Notes: a model not told the origin generated them from the sequence alone. A DNA stretch of 64,000 nt from Acidobacteriota bacterium (GCA_016211105.1 JACQSX010000045.1:1-64000); one strand, 5' to 3'. Shown: positions 49,308-59,851, counted from the first letter of the stretch. A program made the numbers and translations.

Positions 49308-49751
49308 ATGGCATTACCGTTGAGCGATTGGATGTGGAGGAATTTCAAGCGTGAACTAAATCAGTCCCTTCGGCGGCGCATGCGCGCCTGGAGGAGGCGC
49401 TTTTCCCCTAGGGTCGGAGAAGCAGGGGAAACCGTGGCGCTGAGATTCTTACTTGGCAAAGGCTACGACGTGGTGGCGCGTAATTTTCGCGTCGGAAATG
49501 GGGAATTGGACATTATCGCTTACCATGGAGAGACCCTCGTCTTTGTAGAAGTAAAAACCAGGAGTCACAAGGACCGCTACCCGCCGCAACTAGCCGTCAA
49601 TAAGCGTAAAGAGGAAAAACTGGTTCGACTGGCAACTGCATTCTGCCATCGCTATGGTTTGGACCTGGTCCCGATCCGCTTTGATGTGATCGCGGTGACC
49701 ATGCAGAACGTACTGCCGCCTCGAGTGGAGCACTTCGTGGGAGCCTTTTAG
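49308..49751 (+). CDS. YraN-family (UPF0102) nuclease-like protein
   Basis: 147 residues. Endonuclease-fold core: GEAGETVALRFLLGKGYDVV, NFRVGNGELDIIAYHGETLV with the acidic residues of the PD-(D/E)xK-type site, and FVEVKTRSHK, then QLAVNKRKEEKLVRLA. A basic N-terminal extension (FKRELNQSLRRRMRAWRRR) precedes the core. Function unproven, linked in some bacteria to DNA processing. The start is uncertain: 49269 and 49332 are other in-frame choices. It sits between the receiver gene and the broken kinase, with its TAG touching the GTG at 49751. Confidence 0.82.
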   Translation: MALPLSDWMWRNFKRELNQSLRRRMRAWRRRFSPRVGEAGETVALRFLLGKGYDVVARNFRVGNGELDIIAYHGETLVFVEVKTRSHKDRYPPQLAVNKRKEEKLVRLATAFCHRYGLDLVPIRFDVIAVTMQNVLPPRVEHFVGAF

Positions 49752-50142
49752 TGAGGAAAGGCAAGAAGATTTGGAAACCGCGACCTTGTAGAAAACAGCG
49801 AAGATCTGATCGGGACTCACGACCTGGAAGGAAGGATTCTGAGTGCCAATCGTGCCGTAGCGCGGCTATCGGGTTTTCAACAAGCTGAAGAACTCGTTGG
49901 TGTCAACATCAAGGACCTTCTGGCTCCAGAAGTACGCCATCGATTCAGCTCGTATATCGAGACGATCGTGAAGGAAGGCAGAGCCGAGGGACTTATGAAA
50001 ATACGGACGCGCAACGGCGAAGAACGGATTCTGCACTACCATAATTTCCTGCACACCAGAGACCAAGATCAGCGGATTGTGCGATGTTACGGCAACAACG
50101 TGACGGAACAAAAGCGATTGGAGGCACACCTTCGCCACTCGC

Positions 50143-50150
50143 AAAAAATG
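50143..50150. repeat. Left target-site duplication, AAAAAATG
   Basis: 8-bp direct repeat identical to 51612-51619 on the other side of the insertion sequence; 8 bp is the usual length for ISL3-family transposition. Confidence 0.9.
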
Positions 50151-51611
50151 GGCTCTTGGTCGATTTGAGTGCAAAGGAAATGAAGGAATGGAGGAACTGA
50201 CCCGGCCGCCTGCGCGGGCCCCATCTGTTGGAGGGGGGCCTGCTCGTCGGCCTGGAGATGGGAGGCGATCCCACTAGCCATCGGACAATCCGATAGTGTC
50301 TTCTCTTGAAGTGCTAACAACAAGGGAGGACAGGTGGGATCGCGGAGAGATTGTACTTGGATTCTAGGTCTGTCGGGATTTGGAGTTGTCAGGGTAGAAG
50401 GTGATGGGGAGGAAGCCGACAGCAGGTTGCGGATTTGGCTGCAGCGGCGTGGGCGGAAGGGCTCCCGCTGCGGAGGCTGTGGCAGGCCGAGCCGGCGGGT
50501 GAGGTCGGTTCGAGACCGGACCTGGGAGGACCTGCCTTGGGCGTCACACCCGGTGACGCTGGTGTATGGGCAGCGGCGGTTGATTTGCTGGCGCTGCGGG
50601 ATTCGGACCGAGAGGATTGAGTTTGCCGATCCAAAGGGCCGGGTGACGCGGCGGTTGCGCCAGCAAATCGGGGTGGACTGCCAGTCGATGCCTGTCAGTC
50701 ATGCGGCGGTGCGTCACCGGGTGAGCTGGAGCAAGGCGCGGCGTGCAGAGTTGGCTTTTCTGGCCGACTGGGACAGCCGGCGTGGGAGACGGCGACCCCG
50801 GCACATAGGATTGGATGAAATCCAAAGGGGCAAGGGGCAGCAGTTCTGGACGGTATTGTCCGACGTTGTGCGTGGAGAGGTGATGGGATTGCGACGGGAT
50901 CGGACGGAAGAGACGGCCAAGAGCCTGCTGGCCACGGATCTGGATGCCCACCAGCGGGCGGCAATTCAGGCGGTGTGCACCGACATGCACCGGCCCTATC
51001 TGAACGCGGTAACGGAGGTCCTACCGAAGGCCGAGGTAGTGTTCGACAAGTTTCATGTGCTGCAACACGCCAGTGCTGCACTGGATGAGGTACGCCGGCA
51101 GGAGTTCTTTCGGGCAGGCGCTGTGATGCGGGAGCACGGGCGTGGAAAACGCTGGCTGCTGCTGCGACGCTGGAAGACGGTGAGAGGGTCGAAACGCCGG
51201 GAACTGGAGGAGCTGTTTGCTGCCAATCACCGGCTGTTCAAAGCCTATGTATTGCGCGAGCAGCTCGACCGACTCTGGACTTACAAGACCCGGCCAGGCG
51301 TGCTGGACTTTCTGCTTGGGTGGATTAAGGCATTGCGTTGGCAGCGACTACCGGAAATGGACCGGTTGGGTGACTTCCTTTTCCGTCACGTCGAAGGAAT
51401 CGCCGCCTATTGCGATCATCCCGTCAGGTTCGGTGTAGTCGAATCAGTCAACACCACCATCAAGGCGGTCCTGCGGCGAGCCCGAGGAATGCAGAATGAA
51501 AACATACTGCTTCTGAAATTGAAGTGGGCTACCGCGCGCCCAATCCGCTCTTCACGAGACCTGGCACGCTTCTTGGGCCTTCAACCTATGTACTCAAATC
51601 GATGAAGAACC
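50151..51611 (+). mobile_element. ISL3-family insertion sequence, 1461 bp, complete
   Basis: Inverted ends: the left end starts GGCTCTTGGTCGATTTGAGT and the right end, on the other strand, starts GGTTCTTCATCGATTTGAGT (17 of 20 bases identical). 8-bp AAAAAATG duplications flank it. One transposase gene fills the element. Both the intact ends and the readable target duplication suggest a fairly recent insertion. Confidence 0.95.
50334..51605 (+). CDS. ISL3-family transposase
   Basis: 423 residues. An N-terminal zinc-finger region with cysteine pairs (CGGCGR, CWRCG), a helix-turn-helix (QSMPVSHAAVRHRVS), and the DDE catalytic domain: first Asp in HIGLDEIQRGKGQQF, second in AVCTDMHRPYLNAV, and Glu in FGVVESVNTTIKAVLRRARG, followed by the ISL3 hallmark ARGMQNENILLLKLKWA. 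GTG start at 50334 preceded by GGAGGA. The frame is intact, so the element may still move. Confidence 0.95.
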   Translation: MGSRRDCTWILGLSGFGVVRVEGDGEEADSRLRIWLQRRGRKGSRCGGCGRPSRRVRSVRDRTWEDLPWASHPVTLVYGQRRLICWRCGIRTERIEFADPKGRVTRRLRQQIGVDCQSMPVSHAAVRHRVSWSKARRAELAFLADWDSRRGRRRPRHIGLDEIQRGKGQQFWTVLSDVVRGEVMGLRRDRTEETAKSLLATDLDAHQRAAIQAVCTDMHRPYLNAVTEVLPKAEVVFDKFHVLQHASAALDEVRRQEFFRAGAVMREHGRGKRWLLLRRWKTVRGSKRRELEELFAANHRLFKAYVLREQLDRLWTYKTRPGVLDFLLGWIKALRWQRLPEMDRLGDFLFRHVEGIAAYCDHPVRFGVVESVNTTIKAVLRRARGMQNENILLLKLKWATARPIRSSRDLARFLGLQPMYSNR

Positions 51612-51619
51612 AAAAAATG
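51612..51619. repeat. Right target-site duplication, AAAAAATG
   Basis: Second copy of the 8-bp target duplication of the ISL3-family element. Confidence 0.9.
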
Positions 51620-52578
51620 GATGCTCTCGGGCGGGTTGTCGGCGGAATTGTTCACGACTTCAACAACGTGCTGACGGCAATTGACGGATACTGCCAAATT
51701 GCCCTGCACCAGGTCGCTGCGGATGATCCTTTGTGTAGTTCCCTTGAAGAGATCAAAAAGGCGGGAGTGCGCGCGAGTACCCTGACTCGGCAGCTTCTCG
51801 CCTTCAGTCGCATGCAAGAACTCCAACCGGTGTTGCTAGATTTGAACGTGATCATCGCCACCATGGAGAACTTGCTCCGGCATCTTATAAGCAGGTGGAG
51901 CTGGTGGCGGTGCTCGATCCGAGGATTGGGGGCGTCAAGGCCGATGCAGGCGAGATCGAACAGGTGACCACTAACTTGGTGACCAACGCTAGCGACGCCA
52001 TGCCGGATGGAGGACGGTTAACCGTCCGGACCAGCAATATGGATTTGGACAAGACGTACACATACGATGATGAGAAAATCCCTCCCGGTTCCTATGTGAT
52101 CTTGTCGGTATGTGACACCGGAACAGGGATGAGCAAAGAAACCCGAGCGCGTATTTCCGTTCGAGCCCTTTTTCACGACCAAGGAACCGGGCCATGGAAC
52201 TAGGTTGGGTCTTTCCATCGTTTACGGGACTATCAAGCAAAGCAGCGGCTACATTTGGGTCAGCAGCAAACCGGGGCGAGGCACCGCCTTTAACATTCTC
52301 CTTCCTCGCGTCTCGTAACCTTTCTCGGGCCCGCTTGGAGAGCAGCTCTCACAGACAACCAAGGAACGGTGGCTGTTTTTCTGTGCCGAGTGGACCTGGC
52401 CGTAGAGGGGCAAAGGTCTAAAAACCTTTCTGCGCGGCGTCCTTTGGTGGTTAAATGCTTTCATGGTTCAATGCCTTAATAGATGGAAAAATCTAAGAAT
52501 TCGGTAAGTTAAAGCGTCAGCGGCAAGGATCAGGGACAAGATCCTCTTGCTGTTGATTTCCTGCGTTCGGAGCCAGCG

Positions 52579-55518
52579 ATGATCGGCAAAACGGTTTCTC
52601 ACTATCGTGTCTTAGAGAGGCTCGGTGGTGGCGGCATGGGAGTGGTCTATAAAGCGGAAGACATTCGCCTGGGCCGTTTCGTCGCCATGAAAGTTCTGCC
52701 GGAAGAACTGGCTAACGATCGTCAAGCTTTGGAACGCTTTCAACGGGAAGCCCGGGCTGCATCCGCGCTCAATCATCCTCACATTTGTACCATTTATGAT
52801 ATTGACGAGTACGAGGGAAGACCGCTCATCGTAATGGAGTTTTTGAATGGCCAGACTCTAAAACACCGCACTGCCGGCAAGCCATTTCCGGCAGACCAAC
52901 TCTTGGAATTGGCAATCCAGATCGCAGGTGCATTGGAGGCTGCGCATGCGGTGGGAATCATCCATCGTGACGTCAAACCGGAGAATATTTTTGTCACACA
53001 GAGGGGTGATGCGAAGATTCTGGATTTCGGCCTGGCTAAGTCGATTTCCATGCCGAGGAAAGAATCCCAAGAGACCGGAGTTTCCTCTCTACCAACCCTT
53101 GCTGCACCCGAAGAGTTGTTGACCAGCCCCGGCACGGCGTTAGGCACAGTGGCTTACATGTCTCCGGAGCAGGCGCTGGGGCAAGAACTGGATGCTCGTA
53201 CTGACCTTTTTTCTTTCGGCGTCGTGCTGTACGAAATGGCCACCGGAACTTTACCCTTCAAGGGGAGCACGTCAGCGGCCCTCTTTGACGCCATTCTCCA
53301 TAAACTTCCAACTCCGCCATTGCGTCTGAACCCAGAGTTACCGCCAGCCCTCGAACCAACGATCAACAAGGCGCTGGAAAAGAACCGCGATGTTCGTTAT
53401 CAGACCGCTTCTGACCTGCGGGCAGACCTGAGGCGAGTAAAGCGCGACATGGACGTGGTATCCTCTACCGGGATCGTGGGTTTGGACTTTACGACTTCCG
53501 ATGCCGAAAGGCGAGAGGAAATCCCTTCCCGACTTGCCATCCCCACTCGACAAGCTGGCCAAGTCGCCGCTGCGAGACCGACCCCAACGTTTCTACCTGC
53601 ACTTCTGCGCTCGGCAGGCCGCTGGAAATTGCCGGTGTTCGCAGCGGCGGCTGTGATCCTGATCGTGGCCGTTGCTATGTTGTATGAGCGCCCGGCGCGC
53701 GCGCTGACAGAACGCGATTTCATCCTGCTGGTAGATTTCGTTAACACCACAGGCGAGACGGTCTTTGATGGGACGCTCAAGCAGGCTTTGGCGGTACAAC
53801 TGGAGCAGTCGCCCTATTTAAATATTTTCCCCGAGGAACGGGTCCGCCGGACGCTGGGCTTTATGGACCGCTCCCCAGATGAGCGAATCACCAGCACGAT
53901 CGGGCACGAAATTTGCCAACGGGAAGGAATTAAGGCAATGCTGACCGGCTCCATCACAAGTTTAGGCAGCCATTATGTGATCGCCTTGGATGCGGTGAAT
54001 GCTCGCACCGGCGATTCGCTCGCACGGGAGCAGATCGAGGCTGAGAGCAAAGAACAAGTACTGCAGGCGCTGGGTAAGGCGGCATCGAAGATGCGAGCCA
54101 AGTTGGGCGAGTCGCTCAATTCAATCCAGAAATTCGACGCTCCCGTTGAGGAAGCCACAACTTCATCCCTGGAAGCCTTGAAGGCGTACAGTCTGGGCCA
54201 GGCACAGCGAGCAAAGGGAGCGGAAGTCGAAGCCGTTCCGTTTTACAGACGTGCCATTGAGTTGGATCCAAATTTCGCTATGGCGTACGCCAGATTGGGA
54301 GTAATTCACAGCAATCTGGGAGAGGACGAACTTTCCGCTGACTACCTCAGGAGTGCATTTGAGCGGCGGGAGCGCGTCAGCGAGCCGGAGAAGCTCTACA
54401 TCCTGGCGCATTACTATTCCGATGTTACCAAGGAAGTTGACAAAGCAGTCGAAACATATCAGTTATGGAGACAGACCTATCCCCGAGACTTCACCCCGCC
54501 CAATAACCTGGCCGGCATTTACGGCTTGACCGGGCAGTTTGACAAGGCCGTGGAGGAGGCGCGGGAGGCCCTGCATGGGAATCCGAATAGCATCTTTCCC
54601 TATTCCTCCCTGGGAGAAGCCTATATGAGCCTGAATCGGTTCGACGAGGCCAAGGCAATTTATGAGAGCGCAATCGCGCAGAAGCTCGACTCTCTGGTTC
54701 TTCGCACGGGTCTCTACACGATCGCGTTTATTCAGGGCGATACCGGGGGCATGCGGCGTCACGTCGATTCTGTCAAAGGTAAACCCTATGAATGGGTGAT
54801 CGTTTCGCTCGAGGCACGGGCAGCCGCCTTTGAGGGCAAGCTGCGGAAGGCCAGAGAAAGTTATCGCCGCTCCATTGAGTTAGGCCGACCCGGCCGTTTA
54901 AAAGCGGCGGTGGCAGAGATCGCCGCCACAGCGGCGCTGACCGAGGCGGCGTTCGAAAACTTCACCCGGGCACGCGAAAGCGCTACAGCGGCAATGGCGA
55001 TCGCGCGTAGCCGCAGTGTCGTCGCGGCTGCTTCTTGCGCGCTGGCGCTTTCTGGCGCTGTCGGCCCTGCCCAGACGTTAAACGATGAACTGCGCAAGCG
55101 TTTTCCTACCGATACGCTCCTCAGGACTGTGGCGCTGTCCACAACCGACGCCGTCATCGAAATCAATCGCGGGAACCCCGGGAAGGCAATCGAGTTACTA
55201 CAAGCAACCATGCCTTACGAACTGGGTTTATCATTCTTCGGTTGGCCCATCTACATTCGTGGTCAGGCTTACCTGCGTTTACGAGCAGGAGCGCAGGCGG
55301 TGTCGGAGTTTCAGAAAATCTTGGATCACAGGGGTGTGTTTGCGATTTCTCCACTTTATCCTTTGGCTCATCTGGGGCAGGCGCGGGCCTGGGCGTTGGC
55401 AGGCGACGCTGCCCGAAGCCGTCGGGCTTACCAGGACTTTTTTGCGCTGTGGAAAGAAGCCGATCCCGATATTCCCGTTCTCCAAGAGGCCAAGAGAGAA
55501 TACGCGAAGCTGAATTGA
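52579..55518 (+). CDS. Membrane Ser/Thr protein kinase with TPR tail
   Basis: 979 residues. PknB-like kinase domain 8-290 with glycine loop [10 protein letters not shown], Lys38, HRDVKPEN (Asp131) and DFG (Asp149). A linker with Thr/Ser/Pro, one transmembrane helix near 350-370 ([19 protein letters not shown]), then an extracytoplasmic segment ([20 protein letters not shown] ... [11 protein letters not shown]) like the TolB/FlgO-type domain and a long TPR region from about 530. This layout is heavily expanded in Acidobacteria. Signal unknown. It follows the broken kinase after 260 bp in which no other gene is seen. Confidence 0.93.
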   Translation: MIGKTVSHYRVLERLGGGGMGVVYKAEDIRLGRFVAMKVLPEELANDRQALERFQREARAASALNHPHICTIYDIDEYEGRPLIVMEFLNGQTLKHRTAGKPFPADQLLELAIQIAGALEAAHAVGIIHRDVKPENIFVTQRGDAKILDFGLAKSISMPRKESQETGVSSLPTLAAPEELLTSPGTALGTVAYMSPEQALGQELDARTDLFSFGVVLYEMATGTLPFKGSTSAALFDAILHKLPTPPLRLNPELPPALEPTINKALEKNRDVRYQTASDLRADLRRVKRDMDVVSSTGIVGLDFTTSDAERREEIPSRLAIPTRQAGQVAAARPTPTFLPALLRSAGRWKLPVFAAAAVILIVAVAMLYERPARALTERDFILLVDFVNTTGETVFDGTLKQALAVQLEQSPYLNIFPEERVRRTLGFMDRSPDERITSTIGHEICQREGIKAMLTGSITSLGSHYVIALDAVNARTGDSLAREQIEAESKEQVLQALGKAASKMRAKLGESLNSIQKFDAPVEEATTSSLEALKAYSLGQAQRAKGAEVEAVPFYRRAIELDPNFAMAYARLGVIHSNLGEDELSADYLRSAFERRERVSEPEKLYILAHYYSDVTKEVDKAVETYQLWRQTYPRDFTPPNNLAGIYGLTGQFDKAVEEAREALHGNPNSIFPYSSLGEAYMSLNRFDEAKAIYESAIAQKLDSLVLRTGLYTIAFIQGDTGGMRRHVDSVKGKPYEWVIVSLEARAAAFEGKLRKARESYRRSIELGRPGRLKAAVAEIAATAALTEAAFENFTRARESATAAMAIARSRSVVAAASCALALSGAVGPAQTLNDELRKRFPTDTLLRTVALSTTDAVIEINRGNPGKAIELLQATMPYELGLSFFGWPIYIRGQAYLRLRAGAQAVSEFQKILDHRGVFAISPLYPLAHLGQARAWALAGDAARSRRAYQDFFALWKEADPDIPVLQEAKREYAKLN

Positions 55519-55581
55519 TCCGGTGGTTGAGCGATACCCAACTTGCTTCTAATAGCACGCGCGGACACGCGGTTGGGTCAA

Positions 55582-55611
55582 TTGACTTGTCTTTTGTTGC
55601 TCGCTTATACT
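55582..55611 (+). promoter_or_regulatory. Sigma-70-type promoter of tRNA-Gly
   Basis: TTGACT at 55582-55587, 18-bp spacer, TATACT at 55606-55611; the tRNA starts 31 nt after the -10 box. Confidence 0.65.
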
Positions 55612-55642
55612 CGGTAGGTCTGAAGGCTTTGGAAGCGAGAGA

Positions 55643-55717
<75 letters not shown>

Positions 55718-55928
55718 TCTTTTCCTTTTTCTACGTCAGTGCTTTGGTCGTCGGGTGAAGTCATCGCCCATCAAATCGGCCGTGATTGTTCCCTCGGAGT
55801 ACTTCGTCCTGCAATGTAAATGCCCGAAGGAGATATGTCCGAGTGCTATTGCTCGGGGCAAGCGATAGGGGTAACCATTTCAGGCAGGGGCCCAATTTGT
55901 TATTAGAGGAACAATCGGGAGAGGTGCG

Positions 55929-57329
55929 TTGGAAAGAGTCATAGCCGCGATCACCCGCTGGAGCACACGATGGATTCCGAATGCGTTTGTGATCGCATGT
56001 TTGCTCACGCTTTTTACGTTCACAATGGTGTTATTTGCCAGCCACAAGACACCCGTTGAAGCGCTTGGGTATTGGACTCAGGGCTTCTGGCAACTGCTTG
56101 AATTCGCAATGCAGATGTCGCTCATCGTCCTCACCGGTTATATGGTCGCGGTGTCGCCTCCAGCCTCCAGACTTCTGAACGCCTTGGCGGGCGTTCCGAA
56201 AACCGCCCGGATGACGGTAGGTCTGATGGGCTTGGTATCCATGGGACTGTCATGGGTACACTGGGGGTTGGGTTTGGTTGGGGCGCCTATTTTCCTGCGA
56301 TTCCTCATCCGCAAACATCCCGATGTGGATTACCGCCTGGTCGTCGCGGCTGGATACCTGGGACTAGCGTGCACTTGGCACGCGGGACTGTCGGGGTCGG
56401 CGCCTCTGTTAATGGCTACTCCCAAGCATTTCATGGAGGGTCAAGTCGGTCTTGTTCCTATGTCGACGACAACGTTTTCCACATTCAACCTCTGCCTGAC
56501 CGCCGTCGTTGTACTCGTCATTACGGCTACAGTCGTGGCCATTTATCCAAGGCAGAACCAGGTGCGGGCAAATCCCCGAATCTTGGAAGGGTTCTTGCAA
56601 GCAACAAACGCTTCGTCCGGATCCGAATCTGCGGCCGATGTTATCGGCCCGGCGGCGCGTGAAACAGCGCCCTTCTCCCGGGCACGCGCCTCATTCTCGC
56701 CCGCAAATTTTCTGGAAACCAGCTACACGTTAAATCTGGTCATGGGATTAGCGGGTCTTGCTGCCTTGGTCACATTAACCCTGGGTGAGGATTTTCACAT
56801 TTCACTGAATGTGTTCAACTTTGCATTCTTATTTTTAGCGTTGCTCCTTCACCCAAATCCGGCCAGCGTGGTCCGCGCTGCCGCGCAAGGAGCCGAGTTT
56901 CTGCATGGTATTATTCTCCAATTCCCCTTTTATGCCGGCATGTATGGCCTGATCCATTACTCAGGTCTCGCCGTCACCATCGGGAATTGGTTTGTCTCAA
57001 TTGCCAATGCCCATACATTTCCCGTCATCATTTATTGGTACTCCGGAATTCTGAGCTACTTTATTCCTTCAGGAGGTTCCAAGTGGGCCGTTGAAGCCCC
57101 GTACGTTCTGTCAGCCGCTCGATCACTGGGAGTTCCGGTACAACAGGCAATCCTCTCCTACGCCTGGGGCGACATGTCAACGCATTTTGTGCAACCATTC
57201 TGGGCAATTCCGCTCCTCTCAATTGCGAAGCTCGAGTTTAAGGACATTCTGGGCTATCTGGGGATTTTATTCGTTGTAAACGGAGTCGTTGTCTCCCTAG
57301 GCTTTCTGTTAATGCCTATCTTCTGGTGA
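55929..57329 (+). CDS. AtoE-type short-chain fatty acid transporter
   Basis: 466 residues with about eleven to twelve hydrophobic helices. N-terminal WSTRWIPNAFVIACLLTLFT, then MSLIVLTGYMVAVSPP, GLSWVHWGLGLVGAPIFLRF, SGSAPLLMATPKH and FIPSGGSKWAVEAPYV, all typical of the AtoE (short-chain fatty acid uptake) family. TTG start at 55929 with GGGAGAGG upstream. No adjacent acetoacetate-degradation genes, so its substrate is inferred from family only. The 211-bp gap to tRNA-Gly holds no gene. Confidence 0.85.
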   Translation: MERVIAAITRWSTRWIPNAFVIACLLTLFTFTMVLFASHKTPVEALGYWTQGFWQLLEFAMQMSLIVLTGYMVAVSPPASRLLNALAGVPKTARMTVGLMGLVSMGLSWVHWGLGLVGAPIFLRFLIRKHPDVDYRLVVAAGYLGLACTWHAGLSGSAPLLMATPKHFMEGQVGLVPMSTTTFSTFNLCLTAVVVLVITATVVAIYPRQNQVRANPRILEGFLQATNASSGSESAADVIGPAARETAPFSRARASFSPANFLETSYTLNLVMGLAGLAALVTLTLGEDFHISLNVFNFAFLFLALLLHPNPASVVRAAAQGAEFLHGIILQFPFYAGMYGLIHYSGLAVTIGNWFVSIANAHTFPVIIYWYSGILSYFIPSGGSKWAVEAPYVLSAARSLGVPVQQAILSYAWGDMSTHFVQPFWAIPLLSIAKLEFKDILGYLGILFVVNGVVVSLGFLLMPIFW

Positions 57330-57467
57330 GGGATCGGTAGATGGTTGCCTTCGGATGGTAGAGATGCTCCGGTGGGGCGTCTCTGCGATATCGACATCGC
57401 CTGGTGAGTCTCACACAGTCAACGCACTGGGATACATGCTACAGAAATGTCTTGTGAGAAATGCGGC

Positions 57468-58784
57468 CTAGGATCGAATGCGCGTGGTGATGAAGAACAG
57501 GATTTCTCGCGTGTCACGCTGGCGCAGTTGCCTCTTGAACAGATTTCCCACCACGGGTAGACTGCTCAAGCCGGGAACCGCATTCTTTTGATCGCGATTG
57601 CTGTCCACAAAAATGCCGCCGAGCACCGTTGTACCGCCGTTCTCTACCAGCACGCGGGTTTCAGATTCGCTGATGAGGATGACGGGGATGCCTAGCACGG
57701 TAATGGTGAAATCCGGAACATTGTTCTCGACCTTCAGTTTGAGCAAGATTGTGTTCTGGTCGGTAATCTGTGGGGTTACGGTCAGCTTGAGCGCTGCTTC
57801 TTCAAACCGCACCGTAGTGGTGAAGTTCTGAGTCACGGGAATGGGAATCCTGGAACCCTGGATGATTCTCGCCTCCGCATTATTTTGCGCTGAAACCCGC
57901 GGTTTGCTGAGGATGCGGGCTTCCCCGCGTCTTTCAGCCGCTGAAATGGCGGCATCCAGTCTTACCGTGTCCACTAACTTGCCTATCTTAATTCCAACAG
58001 AGGAAGTTGGGTCTGTCGCCGGAAGGGTGACTGTGCCGGACCCGGAATTGCGGTCTCGAGTCGTGTTCCCGACCTGCAATCCCAACTGAACGCCGAGATC
58101 ACGCGAAAAATTCGTGGTGGCTTCAATAACGCGGGCCTCAATTTCCACCTGCCGCTCTGGGGCGTCCAAAAGAGACGCCAGATTCGAGAGCGTATCTATT
58201 TGTGAGGCGATATCGGAAATGATTAACGTGTTGGTGCGCTCGTCGACGTTGATCTGCCCCCGCTCCGTTAGTTGTTTTTCCAGCGCCCTAGCCGTGTCCG
58301 CAGCTTTCGCATAGTTCAGCCGGCGAGTGACTGTGACCGTGTCGGTAGCTAGGAAAGCGGCGCGTTTCAGTTTCTGGGTCAATTCTTCTTCGGCGCGCAG
58401 CCGCTCCTTGGTCAAGATGCGCACCACGTTTCCTTCGATCTTTTTTTCCAAACCGTGACTTTTCAGGACAGTTTCAAACACCTGATCCCAGGGGACGCTT
58501 TCCACGTGAATTGTGATCGTGCCTTTGACATCCGGATCGATGATTACGTTTAGGCCGCTTAATTCGGAAACGATGCGAAAAAAATCGAACAGCTCCACGT
58601 TCACTAAATCTAGCGTGATGGGTTCTCCTGTGTACGTTCCGGAGGGTGGTGGAGTGGGTCTTTGAAGCTGGCTAGCCTGGGATGTAGAAGTGGGAAGGGT
58701 GGCGCCGGGCGCCTCGGCTGCGATGAGAAAAGGAAATGGCAGCACGATTACCATGAGAGCAGTGAGCAGTATCTTGTTATTCAT
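57468..58784 (-). CDS. pilQ: Type IV pilus secretin PilQ
   Basis: 438 residues, shorter than proteobacterial PilQ because the N-terminal AMIN domains are missing. Signal peptide 1-23, one secretin N0/STN-type domain (ITLDLVNVELFDFFRIVSEL, near 52-120), one N1 domain (DTVTVTRRLNYAKAADTARA), and the secretin barrel (EARVIEATTNFSRDLGVQLG ... PVVGNLFKRQLRQRDTREIL). Forms the outer-membrane pilus pore. Start fixed at 58784 by an ATGA overlap with pilP. Last gene of pilMNOPQ. Confidence 0.93.
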   Translation of the reverse strand: MNNKILLTALMVIVLPFPFLIAAEAPGATLPTSTSQASQLQRPTPPPSGTYTGEPITLDLVNVELFDFFRIVSELSGLNVIIDPDVKGTITIHVESVPWDQVFETVLKSHGLEKKIEGNVVRILTKERLRAEEELTQKLKRAAFLATDTVTVTRRLNYAKAADTARALEKQLTERGQINVDERTNTLIISDIASQIDTLSNLASLLDAPERQVEIEARVIEATTNFSRDLGVQLGLQVGNTTRDRNSGSGTVTLPATDPTSSVGIKIGKLVDTVRLDAAISAAERRGEARILSKPRVSAQNNAEARIIQGSRIPIPVTQNFTTTVRFEEAALKLTVTPQITDQNTILLKLKVENNVPDFTITVLGIPVILISESETRVLVENGGTTVLGGIFVDSNRDQKNAVPGLSSLPVVGNLFKRQLRQRDTREILFFITTRIRS

Positions 58785-59272
58785 CGTTCCTCCACCGCGT
58801 TGGTCCACATCTCTGCATACAGCTTCTTGGTTCGCGTCCTCTGCATTTTCTTACCGTCTGCACCGACGATTTCTTCCGTAAAGATCACCTTGTCCATGTC
58901 GATGCCGGAAATGAATCCGTCGAAAAGCCTGTCGCCCAGCTTCCCAAAGTAACTGACTTTCTCTTTTCCCTGGATGACGGCAAACCTAGAGGTGTGGTTT
59001 GAGGCAATGCCGATCACATTGACCTCGGAAATTAGAAGCCCCGGCAAGCCTGCGGGGCGAAATTTTGGAATCGCAGGGGCCTCTTGTTTGGCCGCTTCCT
59101 TGCTAGGCGCCAGGAGCGATCGAAACGGATCCCTCTTACCGCGGGCCCGCAAACTGGCGGTCTTCGCCTTTTCAGGGCTAGCCGGGTTTGTCCCGGCGCC
59201 AGCGTTGTTCTGGCCGCCGCACGGCCAGGTGACGGAGAGACAGAGGATTGAAGTTAAAGCCAGGAATCTCAC
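58781..59272 (-). CDS. pilP: Type IV pilus assembly lipoprotein PilP-like
   Basis: 163 residues. Signal sequence VRFLALTSILCLSVTWPC with a possible lipidation cysteine, a flexible Ala/Lys/Pro region with RGKRDPFRSLL, and a C-terminal beta domain (LISEVNVIGIASNHTSRFAV, VSYFGKLGDRLFDGFI). Links the inner-membrane PilNO complex to PilQ. The GTG start at 59272 overlaps the pilO stop as GTGA, so the long upstream open frame is rejected. Confidence 0.87.
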   Translation of the reverse strand: MRFLALTSILCLSVTWPCGGQNNAGAGTNPASPEKAKTASLRARGKRDPFRSLLAPSKEAAKQEAPAIPKFRPAGLPGLLISEVNVIGIASNHTSRFAVIQGKEKVSYFGKLGDRLFDGFISGIDMDKVIFTEEIVGADGKKMQRTRTKKLYAEMWTNAVEER

Positions 59273-59850
59273 GATTGTGTCCTGTTCTCCAGAAATACGA
59301 AAGTCGTGGCGGTGCATGTTGCTGACAGCGTGCGCTGCATGCCGGGGTTTTCCAGTGCCCGGATCGATATGTTTTCCACGTTGATAATGCGCGTGAACCG
59401 ACTCACCTTGTCCAAAAACATCTCTAGACTGTCGTAGGAGCCTTCCACTGCAATTAGAATCGGCCAATCCTCGTAAAAGTCGCGTACGACGGTTTGCTGC
59501 GGAGTGAAACTCTTGATCTGCAAATCTGACTCCAGCGCCAGTTGCCCAATCTTTCGAATGATATCGGCAGTCTCCTTTTCCTCTGGCAGGATACGCCGGA
59601 GATTGTCCAAATATTCACGCTGGCGGGTAATTTCCTGCTTGAACTGGGGGAGCCGTGCCTCGACGATCTGCCCTTTTTGTACTTCATTCAGCAGAGCATT
59701 CATGCGACTGTTGAGGAGGCTAGTCTCCTCCCGTTTGGGTGCGATGAAATACGTGTAAAATCCGTAGCTGATCCCAAGCAATAGGAATGCAATGAGCAGC
59801 ACCTGAGTACGAAAGGGGAGGTCAGCAAGTTTGGAGTCTTTCAAAGCCAT
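59269..59850 (-). CDS. pilO: Type IV pilus inner-membrane protein PilO
   Basis: 193 residues. Short cytoplasmic start, a transmembrane helix at about 16-34 (VLLIAFLLLGISYGFYTYFI), a coiled-coil (REETSLLNSRMNALLNEVQK) and a ferredoxin-like periplasmic domain (QIKSFTPQQTVVRDFYEDWP, VEGSYDSLEMFLDKVSRF). Pairs with PilN. Starts 1 bp after pilN and overlaps pilP by 4 bp. Confidence 0.93.
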   Translation of the reverse strand: MALKDSKLADLPFRTQVLLIAFLLLGISYGFYTYFIAPKREETSLLNSRMNALLNEVQKGQIVEARLPQFKQEITRQREYLDNLRRILPEEKETADIIRKIGQLALESDLQIKSFTPQQTVVRDFYEDWPILIAVEGSYDSLEMFLDKVSRFTRIINVENISIRALENPGMQRTLSATCTATTFVFLENRTQS

Positions 59851-59851
59851 A

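Larger units (their letters stand above)
49755..52318 (+). pseudogene. PAS-histidine kinase broken by an ISL3 element and two frameshifts
   Basis: Piece 1 (49755-50150): a PAS domain, LVENSEDLIGTHDLEGRIL to LEAHLRHSQKM, without a start codon (TGA at 49752 in frame). The IS follows. Piece 2 (from 51612): MDALGRVVGGIVHDFNNVLT with the phospho-acceptor His; if the IS and one 8-bp copy are removed the frame reads HLRHSQKMDALGRVV without a break. Frameshift 1 near 51890 after ENLLRHLI; the sequence resumes QVELVAVLDPRIGGVKADAG (from 51892) through LSVCDTGTGM. Frameshift 2 near 52156 inserts bases before [20 protein letters not shown]; the gene ends LLPRVS at 52318. Not functional as it stands. Confidence 0.88.

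Noticed and set aside
59273-59467. N-terminal extension of pilP
   Set aside because: Lies inside pilO in another frame; the GTGA overlap and signal peptide fix the start at 59272.
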